From assembly GCA_903829945.1 (NCBI GenBank), contig CAIKRV010000021.1:1-53311 (forward strand): DNA of 53,311 nucleotides, written 5' to 3'. This document shows, piece after piece, positions 17,970 through 26,207 of this stretch. The notes beneath the pieces are model-generated. The model made no database searches. It was not told the DNA's origin and worked only from the letters and a program-made list of their open reading frames with translations. The translations under genes were made by a program, and so were the position numbers. The first letter of the stretch is position 1, and every line of letters starts with the position of its first letter. The stretch comes from an uncultured bacterium. GTDB taxonomy: Bacteria; Bacteroidota; Bacteroidia; CAILMK01.

Positions 17970-19367
17970 CTATTTAATATATCCCAAAATCTTCATCATG
18001 GAATCAGCACTTTGTTGCTCGGCAAAAACCTTGTAAGTAAATTCCCCGTGCTCATCTTTATCCACTAAAATATGTTTTGGCGCAGGTACCAAACAATGTT
18101 GGATACCTCCATATCCGCCTAATGATTCTTGGTATGCCCCGGTATGAAAGAATCCAATATAGATTTTGCTATTATCATCCGGCTTAGGTAAAAATACTTG
18201 ATTGACATGCACTTCTGCATTATAATAATCTTGACTATCACAAGTTAAACCACCTAAATTCACTCTTTGATATTCTTTATCCCAATGATTTACAGCCAAT
18301 AAAATAAATCGCTGACCAATACCCCAAGTATCCGGCAGCGTGGTAATGAATGAACTATCAATCATATACCATTTTTCATTATCGTTTTGTTTCTTTTCAG
18401 CGATAATACTATACAAAGCTGCACCACTTTCTGCAACGGTAAAAGAACCAAATTCAGTAAAAATATCCGGCGTTTCTACTTTAGCATTGTCGCAAGCAGT
18501 TTTGATGCTTTGTACAATTTCATTAGTCATGTATTCATAGTCATAATCGAAAGTCATTGAATTGGGCACCGGGAAACCTCCTCCGATATCAAACGCATTT
18601 AAACTTTCACTCAACTTCTTTAAATCACAATAAACATGAATGCACTTATTAAGTTCCGACCAGTAATACGCATCATCCTTAACACCTGTATTGATGAAAA
18701 AGTGAAGCATTTTCAATTTTACCTGAGGATTATTTGCAATTTTTTTCTCAAAAAATGGAACAATATCACTGTATCGTATGCCCAATCGAGAGGTATAAAA
18801 TTCAAAATTAGGTTCTTCTTCCGCTGCAATTCGAATCCCAATTTGAAATGGTTTTTGTGTATAATGACCATATTGATCCAATTCATCCAAATTATCCAGA
18901 ATAGGAATAACATTTTCAAAACCTGCTTCAATAAGGCCGGCAATTTTACTAATATATCCGGGTAGCTTATAACCGTTACAGACTATATAAGTATTTTTAT
19001 TAATCTTACCGGATTCAAAAAGATGCCAAATCAAATTAATATCAAATTCCGAAGAGGTCTCCAATTGTCCATTATGTTTTAGCACTTCATCAATAATGAA
19101 GGAAAAATGAGAACTTTTGGTACAATAGCAATAATGGTAATTCCCTTTATAGTTACTTTTGGCCATCGCATCCCCAAAAAGCTTTCTGGCTTTTTCAATT
19201 TGCGAACCAATTTTAGGAAGATATGTTAATTTTAAAGGAGTACCGAACTTTTCTGCAACTTCAGTAAGTGGTATCCCGTGGAAGGTAAGTCGGTCATTAG
19301 CAAGGCCGAAGTCGTAGGATGGAAAGTAAAATGTTTGATCAATTAAATCGAAATACTTATTCTTCAT
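17970..19367 (-). CDS. speA: Arginine decarboxylase, PLP-dependent
   Basis: Decarboxylates arginine to agmatine, the first step of one route to putrescine and spermidine. The 465-residue protein has the alanine racemase/ornithine decarboxylase fold. The PLP lysine is in YHYCYCTKSSHFSF, substrate and PLP contacts lie in NALDIGGGFPVPNS-like and TEFGSFTVAESG segments, and the C-terminal beta domain follows. This compact form is the one usual in Bacteroidota, much shorter than the gammaproteobacterial SpeA. It diverges from an arginase-family gene over 54 bp. Confidence 0.88.
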   Translation of the reverse strand: MKNKYFDLIDQTFYFPSYDFGLANDRLTFHGIPLTEVAEKFGTPLKLTYLPKIGSQIEKARKLFGDAMAKSNYKGNYHYCYCTKSSHFSFIIDEVLKHNGQLETSSEFDINLIWHLFESGKINKNTYIVCNGYKLPGYISKIAGLIEAGFENVIPILDNLDELDQYGHYTQKPFQIGIRIAAEEEPNFEFYTSRLGIRYSDIVPFFEKKIANNPQVKLKMLHFFINTGVKDDAYYWSELNKCIHVYCDLKKLSESLNAFDIGGGFPVPNSMTFDYDYEYMTNEIVQSIKTACDNAKVETPDIFTEFGSFTVAESGAALYSIIAEKKQNDNEKWYMIDSSFITTLPDTWGIGQRFILLAVNHWDKEYQRVNLGGLTCDSQDYYNAEVHVNQVFLPKPDDNSKIYIGFFHTGAYQESLGGYGGIQHCLVPAPKHILVDKDEHGEFTYKVFAEQQSADSMMKILGYIK

Positions 19368-19421
19368 TTACCAAAAAGGCTTTTTCATGTTAAATTGCGT
19401 TCGAAATTAGTTATAAATATT

Positions 19422-20366
19422 ATGCAAAGAACAAAAATTCTAATTTGCAGTTCTGAATTAGGTGCCGGAGTACGTGGCGCAAGCCTAGGACCGGACGCTA
19501 TAAGGATCAGTGCGGTAAATAATTTTTACAATATTTTTGAGCGTTTGCACGTAGATGAAATCAAAGTTCCTATGCTAAATAGGTACAGTCCGGAAAATAA
19601 ATCTGCCAAATACATAAAATTAATTGCCTCTACCCATCGGAAAATATGCAAAAAAATGTGTGCCGCCCTCACTGACGGATATAGTACTTTGGTTTTATCC
19701 GGTGATCATTCCAATGCTGCCGGATTTATTTCAGGCTTTCGCGAAGCCTATCCTGATAAAAAACTGGGCGTAATATGGATCGATGCCCATGGAGATATTC
19801 ATTCGCCTTTTACTTCTCCTTCGGGAAATATGCACGGTATGCCGGTGGCCATTTTATTAGGTTTAGACAATCTGAATCATCGAACAAGAAAAAAGATTAA
19901 AGCGGATGTCATTAAAAGCTGGGAAAAAATTAAAGCTACGGGGAAATTAAAAATTACGCCAAAATTAAGCTCCGATGACCTAATATATATCGGTATTCGT
20001 GATTTAGAAGAGGAAGAATGGAATATTATTAAAGAGCAAAATATTAAATTTTATACCCCGGACGATTTGAAAAAACCGGGAATTGATAAGGTCATTGAAG
20101 AAGTAGTATCACATTTTACTAGCTACGATGCCATCTATATAAGTTTTGATGTGGATTCCATGGATCCGTCTGTATCTGTCGGAACCGGTACTCCGGTACC
20201 CGGCGGTTTAAGTTTGGACCAAGCCAAAAAACTGCTTAAAGCTTTTACGAATATGCCTAATTGCAAGGCATTGGAAATTACTGAAGTGAATCCAATATTA
20301 GACACTGATAATAAAATGGCCACCGCAGTAGTAAAAATACTTAGGGAATCTGTCGTTTTTAGCTAA
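19422..20366 (+). CDS. Arginase/agmatinase-family ureohydrolase
   Basis: A binuclear manganese hydrolase that releases urea from a guanidino compound. The metal sites are GDHSNAAG, WIDAHGDIHSP and SFDVDSMDPS, all intact. The start chosen is the ATG at 19422 (MQRTKILICSSELGAGVRGA); the TTG at 19395 would add nine residues. The GDHS form and overall sequence resemble arginase more than SpeB. Placement opposite arginine decarboxylase leaves open whether arginine or agmatine is the substrate. If it is arginase, it gives ornithine and competes with SpeA for arginine. Confidence 0.75.
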   Translation: MQRTKILICSSELGAGVRGASLGPDAIRISAVNNFYNIFERLHVDEIKVPMLNRYSPENKSAKYIKLIASTHRKICKKMCAALTDGYSTLVLSGDHSNAAGFISGFREAYPDKKLGVIWIDAHGDIHSPFTSPSGNMHGMPVAILLGLDNLNHRTRKKIKADVIKSWEKIKATGKLKITPKLSSDDLIYIGIRDLEEEEWNIIKEQNIKFYTPDDLKKPGIDKVIEEVVSHFTSYDAIYISFDVDSMDPSVSVGTGTPVPGGLSLDQAKKLLKAFTNMPNCKALEITEVNPILDTDNKMATAVVKILRESVVFS

Positions 20367-21386
20367 CTATAAACTTAATAAAAACTTAAAAGTATCTACC
20401 CCATCCGGGTAATCCCATAATTCCGGGGATTGGGATTGACCAAATGGTACATTGGCAATGCCATGATGCGAGTCACCGACGATACATTGTATCGCCTCTT
20501 TATCCCTTTCAAGATTTGCTTTTAATTCTTCTAAATTATTATATTTTTCATAGTGCAATACTGAAACTGCCGAGGCGATATTTTGATCCTCTTTCACTAA
20601 TAAAAAACCATTATCTAAGTGCGGAATTTTATTAATTAGCATAATACTTTTTTGATAGGTATAATTGTTATCATACTTATTAAAATCAACCTCTGCATCG
20701 TAGGATTGAAAATTATCTAACATATTAGTAAAATCAAAAGAAGCAGGAACATAGATTTTATTTACATTTCTACATCCCAGACCATAATATGAAAAAATAT
20801 CTTTCCCCAATAAATACAATTGGTGATTGGTTTCATTGCCATTTAAAATCGCCACAGAAGAACGATTCTTGCGAATAATATGCGGATATTTTCCAAAATA
20901 ATAATCAAAATATCTGGAGGTATTGGAGCTTCCGGTGGCAATAACGGCATCAAAAGAACTTAATCGCTCGGCAATATGAATTTTACTTTTCAAATCCGGT
21001 AACAGTTCAATTAATTTTTCGATGAGGTATTTAGGTAAAATCTCGTCTTTGGAAGATAATTTTATTTGAGCCTCATGACCACTCAAAAGGACACACATTA
21101 AATCATGCCAACCCACCAAAGGGATATTGCCGGCCATAATAATAGCCACCTTTTTTGAATTTGGGGCAGCATTGTGATGATACATTTCCAACCAGGTGCT
21201 TAATTTATCTTTTCTGAGCAAATGATTAGCTATATTGCTGAGGGCCAGTATAGAAAATTGTTCATTAAACCAAGGATTATGGTGATAGGCGGAGCTTAAT
21301 ATCGGATCTAGTTTTTTTGCATCTAACTCTCTAATAATCAAATCACCAAGTTGTGCAAAACCGTCAATAGTGTGTTCTAAGTTCAT
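20367..21386 (-). CDS. Acyl-CoA reductase, LuxC-like
   Basis: A 339-residue member of the LuxC/acyl-CoA reductase family, which reduces fatty acyl-CoA to aldehyde with NADPH. The nucleotide-binding region holds KKVAIIMAGNIPLVGWHDL and the probable catalytic Cys is in YYGLGCRNVNKIYVP. No luxAB or other bioluminescence genes are near, so this is a general aldehyde- or alcohol-forming role. It converges with the ureohydrolase gene, whose stop abuts its own, and diverges from the ferredoxin gene over 82 bp, an arrangement seen in other Bacteroidota. Substrate is unknown. Confidence 0.78.
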   Translation of the reverse strand: MNLEHTIDGFAQLGDLIIRELDAKKLDPILSSAYHHNPWFNEQFSILALSNIANHLLRKDKLSTWLEMYHHNAAPNSKKVAIIMAGNIPLVGWHDLMCVLLSGHEAQIKLSSKDEILPKYLIEKLIELLPDLKSKIHIAERLSSFDAVIATGSSNTSRYFDYYFGKYPHIIRKNRSSVAILNGNETNHQLYLLGKDIFSYYGLGCRNVNKIYVPASFDFTNMLDNFQSYDAEVDFNKYDNNYTYQKSIMLINKIPHLDNGFLLVKEDQNIASAVSVLHYEKYNNLEELKANLERDKEAIQCIVGDSHHGIANVPFGQSQSPELWDYPDGVDTFKFLLSL

Positions 21387-21422
21387 ATATTTAAGGATGA
21401 AATAAATTTAAATCTTAATTCG

Positions 21423-21430
21423 TATCTTTG
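21423..21430 (+). promoter_or_regulatory. -7 box of the ferredoxin gene
   Basis: TATCTTTG matches TAnnTTTG and lies 38 bp upstream of the ATG at 21469. No clear TTG is at the -33 distance. Confidence 0.45.
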
Positions 21431-21468
21431 CGGCAAAATTCAACAAAATATATTTAATAGTTGGTACT

Positions 21469-21819
21469 ATGGCAATAATGATAACTGATGAATGTATTAA
21501 TTGCGGCGCCTGTGAACCGGAATGTCCAAATAATGCAATATATGAACCGGGTTCAGAATGGGCCTTTGAAGATGGAACTAGCCTACGCGGCGAAGTATTA
21601 CTTAATGGTATTCAGGTAGATGCATCAAAGCGTCAACGTCCTGTTTCTGATGAAGTATATTATATCGTTTCCGATAAATGCACCGAATGTGTTGGGTTTC
21701 ATGAAGAACCACAATGTGCAGCCGTTTGTCCGGTAGATTGTTGCATAGATAATCCGGATAAAAGAGAAACCAAAACGGAATTGACTGCCAAAAAGGAATC
21801 TTTACACCTAGAAGCATAA
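21469..21819 (+). CDS. Ferredoxin with two 4Fe-4S clusters
   Basis: A 116-residue electron carrier. The first cluster motif is [12 protein letters not shown]. The second is CTEC-(8)-C-AAV-CP followed by a further Cys, the longer spacing typical of the YfhL/Alvin type. A 30-residue insertion between the motifs ([14 protein letters not shown]) is typical of the Bacteroidota form. It would transfer electrons at low potential in the cytoplasm; the partner could be the divergent acyl-CoA reductase, but this is inference. It is followed by a strong terminator. Confidence 0.9.
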   Translation: MAIMITDECINCGACEPECPNNAIYEPGSEWAFEDGTSLRGEVLLNGIQVDASKRQRPVSDEVYYIVSDKCTECVGFHEEPQCAAVCPVDCCIDNPDKRETKTELTAKKESLHLEA

Positions 21820-21840
21820 TACATTCGATAATTGAATATA

Positions 21841-21870
21841 AAAAAGCACTATCCTTGATAGTGCTTTTTT
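21841..21870 (+). terminator. Rho-independent terminator after ferredoxin
   Basis: AAAAAGCACTATC, loop CTTG, then GATAGTGCTTTTTT. The stem is perfect and flanked by A and T runs, 21 bp after the stop. Confidence 0.85.
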
Positions 21871-21953
21871 ATTCTTAACTGTATTTATCGCGATTAAAAT
21901 TCTGATTTTTTAGCACATAATTTAGTAATTTTGCTTCACAAAATAGTTTACCC

Positions 21954-22190
21954 TTGCGCCAAGAAAATCAAACAAATTATCCTTATATTTTATTGTTGTA
22001 TCATGCTATTGCAGTAATATTATTTACCGGCTTGGGAATCTTTATTATTTTTAGTCCCGCTTTTGTCATGGCTTCCAATAAACAATATAAAACAATCCTT
22101 GGCATACTATTGGTAGTATATGGAATATACAGAGCATATAAAGCATATTTAAAACTTAATAGGATAAGGGAGGAAGAAAATGAACAATAA
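21954..22190 (+). CDS. Small two-helix membrane protein
   Basis: A 78-residue protein from a TTG start. It has two membrane segments (about 10-34, LLLYHAIAVILFTGLGIFII, and 46-62, ILGILLVVYGIYRAYKA) and a charged C-terminal tail (NRIREEENEQ). A -7 box TAATTTTG at 21926-21933 lies 20 bp upstream of the start. It overlaps the PstS-like gene by 11 bp, so the two are translated together. A role as a small partner of the downstream lipoprotein is inferred from this coupling only. Confidence 0.6.
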   Translation: MRQENQTNYPYILLLYHAIAVILFTGLGIFIIFSPAFVMASNKQYKTILGILLVVYGIYRAYKAYLKLNRIREEENEQ

Positions 22191-23142
22191 ACTATTAAAT
22201 ATTTTTTTCGCTCTAGCTGTTGCCTTCACATTAATATCTTGCGGACAAACTGAGAAGGAAAAAAATTTAAGTACTCCTGTTTCCGGTACCCTCAAAATTG
22301 GCATTGATGAAACGCTTCAACCTTTAGCTAAGGAGGAATTAGAAGCATTTATGGCAGAATATAATCGTGCTACCATTATTCCAAGTTATAAACCCGAAGT
22401 AGATATTGTCAATGATTTTTTAAAAGATAGCGTTGAAGTTTTAATGCTCAGCAGAAAAATAACACCGCAAGAAAATAAAATTTTTGAAGCCAAAGAATTA
22501 GTACTATCTACCAGTAAAGTGGCTTTTGATGCCATTGCTTTAGCACTTAATAAAAGTAACGAAGATACCATTTATACCTATGAGCAAATTACAGATCTAT
22601 TTTCAGGAAAAATAAAAGATTGGAGTGAAATTAACCATAAAAAAAACGGCACTATCAATATAGTTTTTGACAGTAAAAATTCATCTACTTTAAGGTATAT
22701 GCGCGATCACTTTTGCAAGGATGGGAAACTTCCTTCCAATTGGACTGCACTTAACTCCAATCCTGAAGTAATTGATTATGTAAACAAAAATAAAAATGCA
22801 ATTGGTGTTATTGGCGTTAATTGGATTAGTAATTACCACGAGAAAAAAGCAATTTCCTATTCCAATAAAATATCCTTAGCCCGGATATATCCTCCTGATA
22901 GCATCAAAAATCCTGATAACTTACCTTATGGGCCAAGGCCTGAAAATATAGCTCGCAGATTATATCCTTTGTATCGTGATATATATATGATCAGCAGAGA
23001 AGGACGTAGCGGTTTAGGTTCAGGATTTATGAGCTATGTTGCTACAGAAAAAGGGCAAACCATCATATTACAAGCCGGCTTGGTACCTGCCAATGCACCG
23101 GTCAGACTCATTCATATTACAAATTCATTGAACGTAAAATAA
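22180..23142 (+). CDS. PstS-like substrate-binding lipoprotein
   Basis: A 320-residue lipoprotein (lipid Cys21 in FTLISCGQ) of the PBP-like family related to phosphate-binding PstS. Landmarks are the N-terminal LKIGIDETLQPLAKEELEAF, TYEQITDLFSGKIKDWSEIN and the central SSTLRYMRDHF loop. No phosphate ABC permease genes follow, so it is probably not part of a Pst transporter. In Bacteroidota such proteins often sit near TonB/ExbBD genes with a TPR protein next, as here, but no TonB genes are in the window. Ligand unknown. Confidence 0.78.
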   Translation: MNNKLLNIFFALAVAFTLISCGQTEKEKNLSTPVSGTLKIGIDETLQPLAKEELEAFMAEYNRATIIPSYKPEVDIVNDFLKDSVEVLMLSRKITPQENKIFEAKELVLSTSKVAFDAIALALNKSNEDTIYTYEQITDLFSGKIKDWSEINHKKNGTINIVFDSKNSSTLRYMRDHFCKDGKLPSNWTALNSNPEVIDYVNKNKNAIGVIGVNWISNYHEKKAISYSNKISLARIYPPDSIKNPDNLPYGPRPENIARRLYPLYRDIYMISREGRSGLGSGFMSYVATEKGQTIILQAGLVPANAPVRLIHITNSLNVK

Positions 23143-23156
23143 GTATCAAAATACCT

Positions 23157-24782
23157 ATGAAAATCAGCAAATCAATCCTAAGAAATTCAATTATACTTTT
23201 AGGAATTTCCAGTACCATTTTTTCCTCCTCTGCGCAAACATTAAACGATGGTGTTAAAGCGTTGGAATTAGGATTAAATGACAAATCAAGGACTATTTTT
23301 AGAAAAATTATTGCCAATGAGCCTAAAAATGCAAAGGCATGGTTTTACTTAGGTCAAGCCTATTGTGAAGGCGATCAAAACGATTCTGCAAAATATATAT
23401 TTAATCAAGGAATCATCGCAAATCCTGCGGAAGCATTAAATTTTGCCGGCCTTGGCCGTACGCAGATGGAAGACGGCAAAAAAGACGAAGCAAAAATGAA
23501 TTTTGAAAAGGCATTAAATATGTCCAATTACAAGGATATTTCAGTTTATTTTGCCGTTATAGAAGCAAGTTTAACCGAGTCTACAAAAAATCCTGAATAC
23601 GCTTTAATGGTCGCAAAAAATGCACAAAAAGTAAATCCGAATGATTTATATGTATTCCTTGCATTGGGTGATGCTCTAGTAGAAAACGGCGGTAACGGTG
23701 GCGGTGATGCAGTAACTCAATACGAAGCTGCCAGAGATAAATATCCAAAGGATCCCAAACCTTATTTTTGGTTAGGAAAAATATATGTTCATGCACGTGC
23801 CAACGATGTTGCGTTAACTAATTTTAATAAAGCATTGGAATTAAATCCGGATTATGCTTCCGTTTATAGTGAATTGGCAAGCATGTATATTCACGACAAT
23901 AAACCGGATATTGCTACTGATTATTTAAAAAAATATTTATCCCTTAATGGAAATAATATCAGTGCAAGATCCCGCTATTTAACTCTAATGTTTACCAAAA
24001 AGAATTATAAAGAAGTTATTGATGAAGCCAATACTATTCGTTCACGAGATACGAGCAATGTACCTATTTTACGTGTATTGGGATATTCTTATTTTGAAAC
24101 CAAGCAATACAAAAAAGCACAAGCCGCATTATCCATTTATTTTGCACGCTTAGGCACTAAAAAACCACTTATTTCAGATTTTGAATATCTAGCCAAAGCT
24201 TATGATTCATTAAAGAATGACTCTATGGCCATTTATAATTATAAAAAGATAATAGAAACTGATTCCAACAGATACGATGTATATAATACGCTTGCTGATA
24301 AATATAATGGTCTAAAAAGATATAAAGATGCTATCTATATGCTAAGTACTAAAGTAAATCGCGGAAAGGCAAAAATAAATGATCGTTACGAACTGGCAAA
24401 ATATTATTATCAAACCAATCAATACGAATTGGCGGATTCACAATTTGCGGTAGTTAACAGAGCAGTTCCAAGCAATGTAAATGTATATTTATGGCGTGGC
24501 CGTACCAATGCCGGATTAGATCCGGATTCTAAAAAAGGAATCGCAAAACCATTTTATGATCAATTTTTAGAAAAAGCCAATAATGATTTATCAAAATATA
24601 AAGATGGAATTGTGGAAGCTTATGGTTATTTAGGCTTTTATTATTTCCAAAAGAAAGAATTTGGACCTTCCAAAGAATATTGTAATAAAGTAATTGCCAT
24701 TGATTCAAAAGACAAAAGAGCTTTAACTTTATTAAAATATTATTCAGACCTAGAGAAGAAAAAAGCAGCCGGTTCTAAATAA
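23157..24782 (+). CDS. Secreted or periplasmic TPR-repeat protein
   Basis: A 541-residue protein with a signal peptide ending at SSAQ (about residue 27), then a nearly continuous run of TPR helices from 30 to 535. Typical repeats contain NAKAWFYLGQAYCEGDQNDS, PKPYFWLGKIY and YASVYSELASMY. It lies 14 bp after the PstS-like gene and is surely in the same operon. TPR arrays mediate protein binding, so an assembly or scaffold role in the periplasm is likely. The specific partner is unknown. Confidence 0.8.
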   Translation: MKISKSILRNSIILLGISSTIFSSSAQTLNDGVKALELGLNDKSRTIFRKIIANEPKNAKAWFYLGQAYCEGDQNDSAKYIFNQGIIANPAEALNFAGLGRTQMEDGKKDEAKMNFEKALNMSNYKDISVYFAVIEASLTESTKNPEYALMVAKNAQKVNPNDLYVFLALGDALVENGGNGGGDAVTQYEAARDKYPKDPKPYFWLGKIYVHARANDVALTNFNKALELNPDYASVYSELASMYIHDNKPDIATDYLKKYLSLNGNNISARSRYLTLMFTKKNYKEVIDEANTIRSRDTSNVPILRVLGYSYFETKQYKKAQAALSIYFARLGTKKPLISDFEYLAKAYDSLKNDSMAIYNYKKIIETDSNRYDVYNTLADKYNGLKRYKDAIYMLSTKVNRGKAKINDRYELAKYYYQTNQYELADSQFAVVNRAVPSNVNVYLWRGRTNAGLDPDSKKGIAKPFYDQFLEKANNDLSKYKDGIVEAYGYLGFYYFQKKEFGPSKEYCNKVIAIDSKDKRALTLLKYYSDLEKKKAAGSK

Positions 24783-24823
24783 TATTGAACCTAAAAAAAG
24801 TGCCTGCTAAAGTTTTATGAAAG

Positions 24824-24853
24824 TTGGCACATCTATATAATCTTGTAACTTTG
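24824..24853 (+). promoter_or_regulatory. Bacteroidota-type promoter of the cysteine desulfurase gene
   Basis: TTG at 24824-24826 and TAACTTTG at 24846-24853 are 19 bp apart, the expected spacing. The transcription start would be about 13 nt upstream of the ATG at 24873. Confidence 0.6.
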
Positions 24854-24872
24854 AATTAACAATACTGTTTAT

Positions 24873-26012
24873 ATGCGTGTATATTTCGATAATGCTGCCA
24901 CCACTCCTCTGGATCCTGAAGTTTTAGCAGAAATGACAGAAGTTCTACAAAACTCCTATGGCAATCCTTCTTCTATTCATTATGAAGGAAGACAAGCTAA
25001 AACCATTATTGAAAAAGCACGTAAAAGTATAGCAAGTTTGCTGGAAGTTAGCCCAGGTGAAATATTTTTTACCAGCGGTGGAACAGAAGCGGACAATATG
25101 GCCATTACTTGTGCCGTTCGTGATTTAGGCGTAAATAGAATTATTACCTCCGCTATAGAACATCATGCCGTGCTTCATACCGTGGAAGAAATGGAGAAAA
25201 ACGGCGTGGTGGTAAACTATGTAAATCTCACCGAAAACGGACATATAGACCTCCAGCATTTAGAAGCATTGCTAAGTGATGCTTCGATCGGAAAAACACT
25301 TGTTTCCCTCATGCATTCCAATAATGAAGTTGGAAATTTATTAGACGTAGAAGCGGTTGGTGCTTTATGCAAAAAACATAGTGCTTTTTTCCATACCGAT
25401 ACCGTACAAACCATAGGCCACGTACCCTTAAAACTAAAAGAATGGGGCGTCCATTTTGCAGCCGCTGCCGGACATAAATTTAATGCGCCCAAAGGTGTTG
25501 GGTTTATTTTTATTAATAATGATATAAAGGTCCGTCCATTTATCAGCGGTGGTGCTCAGGAACGCAATATGCGTGGAGGAACAGAAAATATTTCAGGTAT
25601 TGCTGCCATTGCAAAAGCCTTGGATATTTGCTATCAGGAAATGGAAGTTCAAAGCAAGCATATCCAAGCAATCAAATCCTATTTTATTGATAAATTAAAG
25701 GAAGAAATTCCCGGGGTTGTTTTTAATGGCGACTATAATGGCAGAAGTTCTTATACCGTTTTAAACGTGTGCTTCCCTCCTTCTCCTGCTTCCGAAATGT
25801 TGTTATTTAACTTGGATATTGAAGGCATTTCCGCTTCCGGAGGTAGTGCTTGTACGTCCGGTTCCTCCCAAGGATCGCATGTGTTAAGGGCCTTAAATAT
25901 CCCTGATGGTTATGCACCGGCTCGTTTTTCATTTGGTAAGTATAATACCTTGGAAGAAGTTGATTTTACAATTTCCAAACTTAAGGAAATATTAAAATTA
26001 CAGTTAGCCTAA
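24873..26012 (+). CDS. Cysteine desulfurase, IscS/NifS type
   Basis: A 379-residue PLP enzyme that takes sulfur from cysteine as a persulfide for Fe-S clusters and thio-modified tRNA. It begins VYFDNAATTPLDPEV. The PLP lysine is in AAAAGHKFNAPKG, and the persulfide cysteine is in GSACTSGSSQGS on the long mobile loop of group I enzymes. No iscU, iscA or suf genes are beside it, so it stands alone here. Its own promoter is clear. Confidence 0.9.
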   Translation: MRVYFDNAATTPLDPEVLAEMTEVLQNSYGNPSSIHYEGRQAKTIIEKARKSIASLLEVSPGEIFFTSGGTEADNMAITCAVRDLGVNRIITSAIEHHAVLHTVEEMEKNGVVVNYVNLTENGHIDLQHLEALLSDASIGKTLVSLMHSNNEVGNLLDVEAVGALCKKHSAFFHTDTVQTIGHVPLKLKEWGVHFAAAAGHKFNAPKGVGFIFINNDIKVRPFISGGAQERNMRGGTENISGIAAIAKALDICYQEMEVQSKHIQAIKSYFIDKLKEEIPGVVFNGDYNGRSSYTVLNVCFPPSPASEMLLFNLDIEGISASGGSACTSGSSQGSHVLRALNIPDGYAPARFSFGKYNTLEEVDFTISKLKEILKLQLA

Positions 26013-26207
26013 TTTTACAAAAACTTACTTTACCGTTGCAAAGTTTTTTGTGTAAAAAAATCTAATCTTATTTTAAATTCCTCCTTCAGGTTCATAATGC
26101 TGGCTTAAAATGCTTCCACGCAGGTATTTTTAATTCTTCCATAATACCGAAGCGCTAAATAATGGTAATTAATATTAACTTGTGCAGAAATTCAATGCGT
26201 CATTGAA

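Noticed and set aside
20367-21386. Bioluminescence (lux) cluster
   Set aside because: Only a LuxC-like reductase is present, with no luxA, luxB, luxD or luxE.
22180-23142. Phosphate (Pst) transporter operon
   Set aside because: No PstA, PstB, PstC or PhoU follows the PstS-like lipoprotein.
26013-26207. Cobalamin riboswitch upstream of the TonB-dependent receptor
   Set aside because: No B12-box-like sequence or conserved fold could be recognised in this 195-bp gap. An imperfect hairpin at 26013-26057 may only end the cysteine desulfurase transcript.
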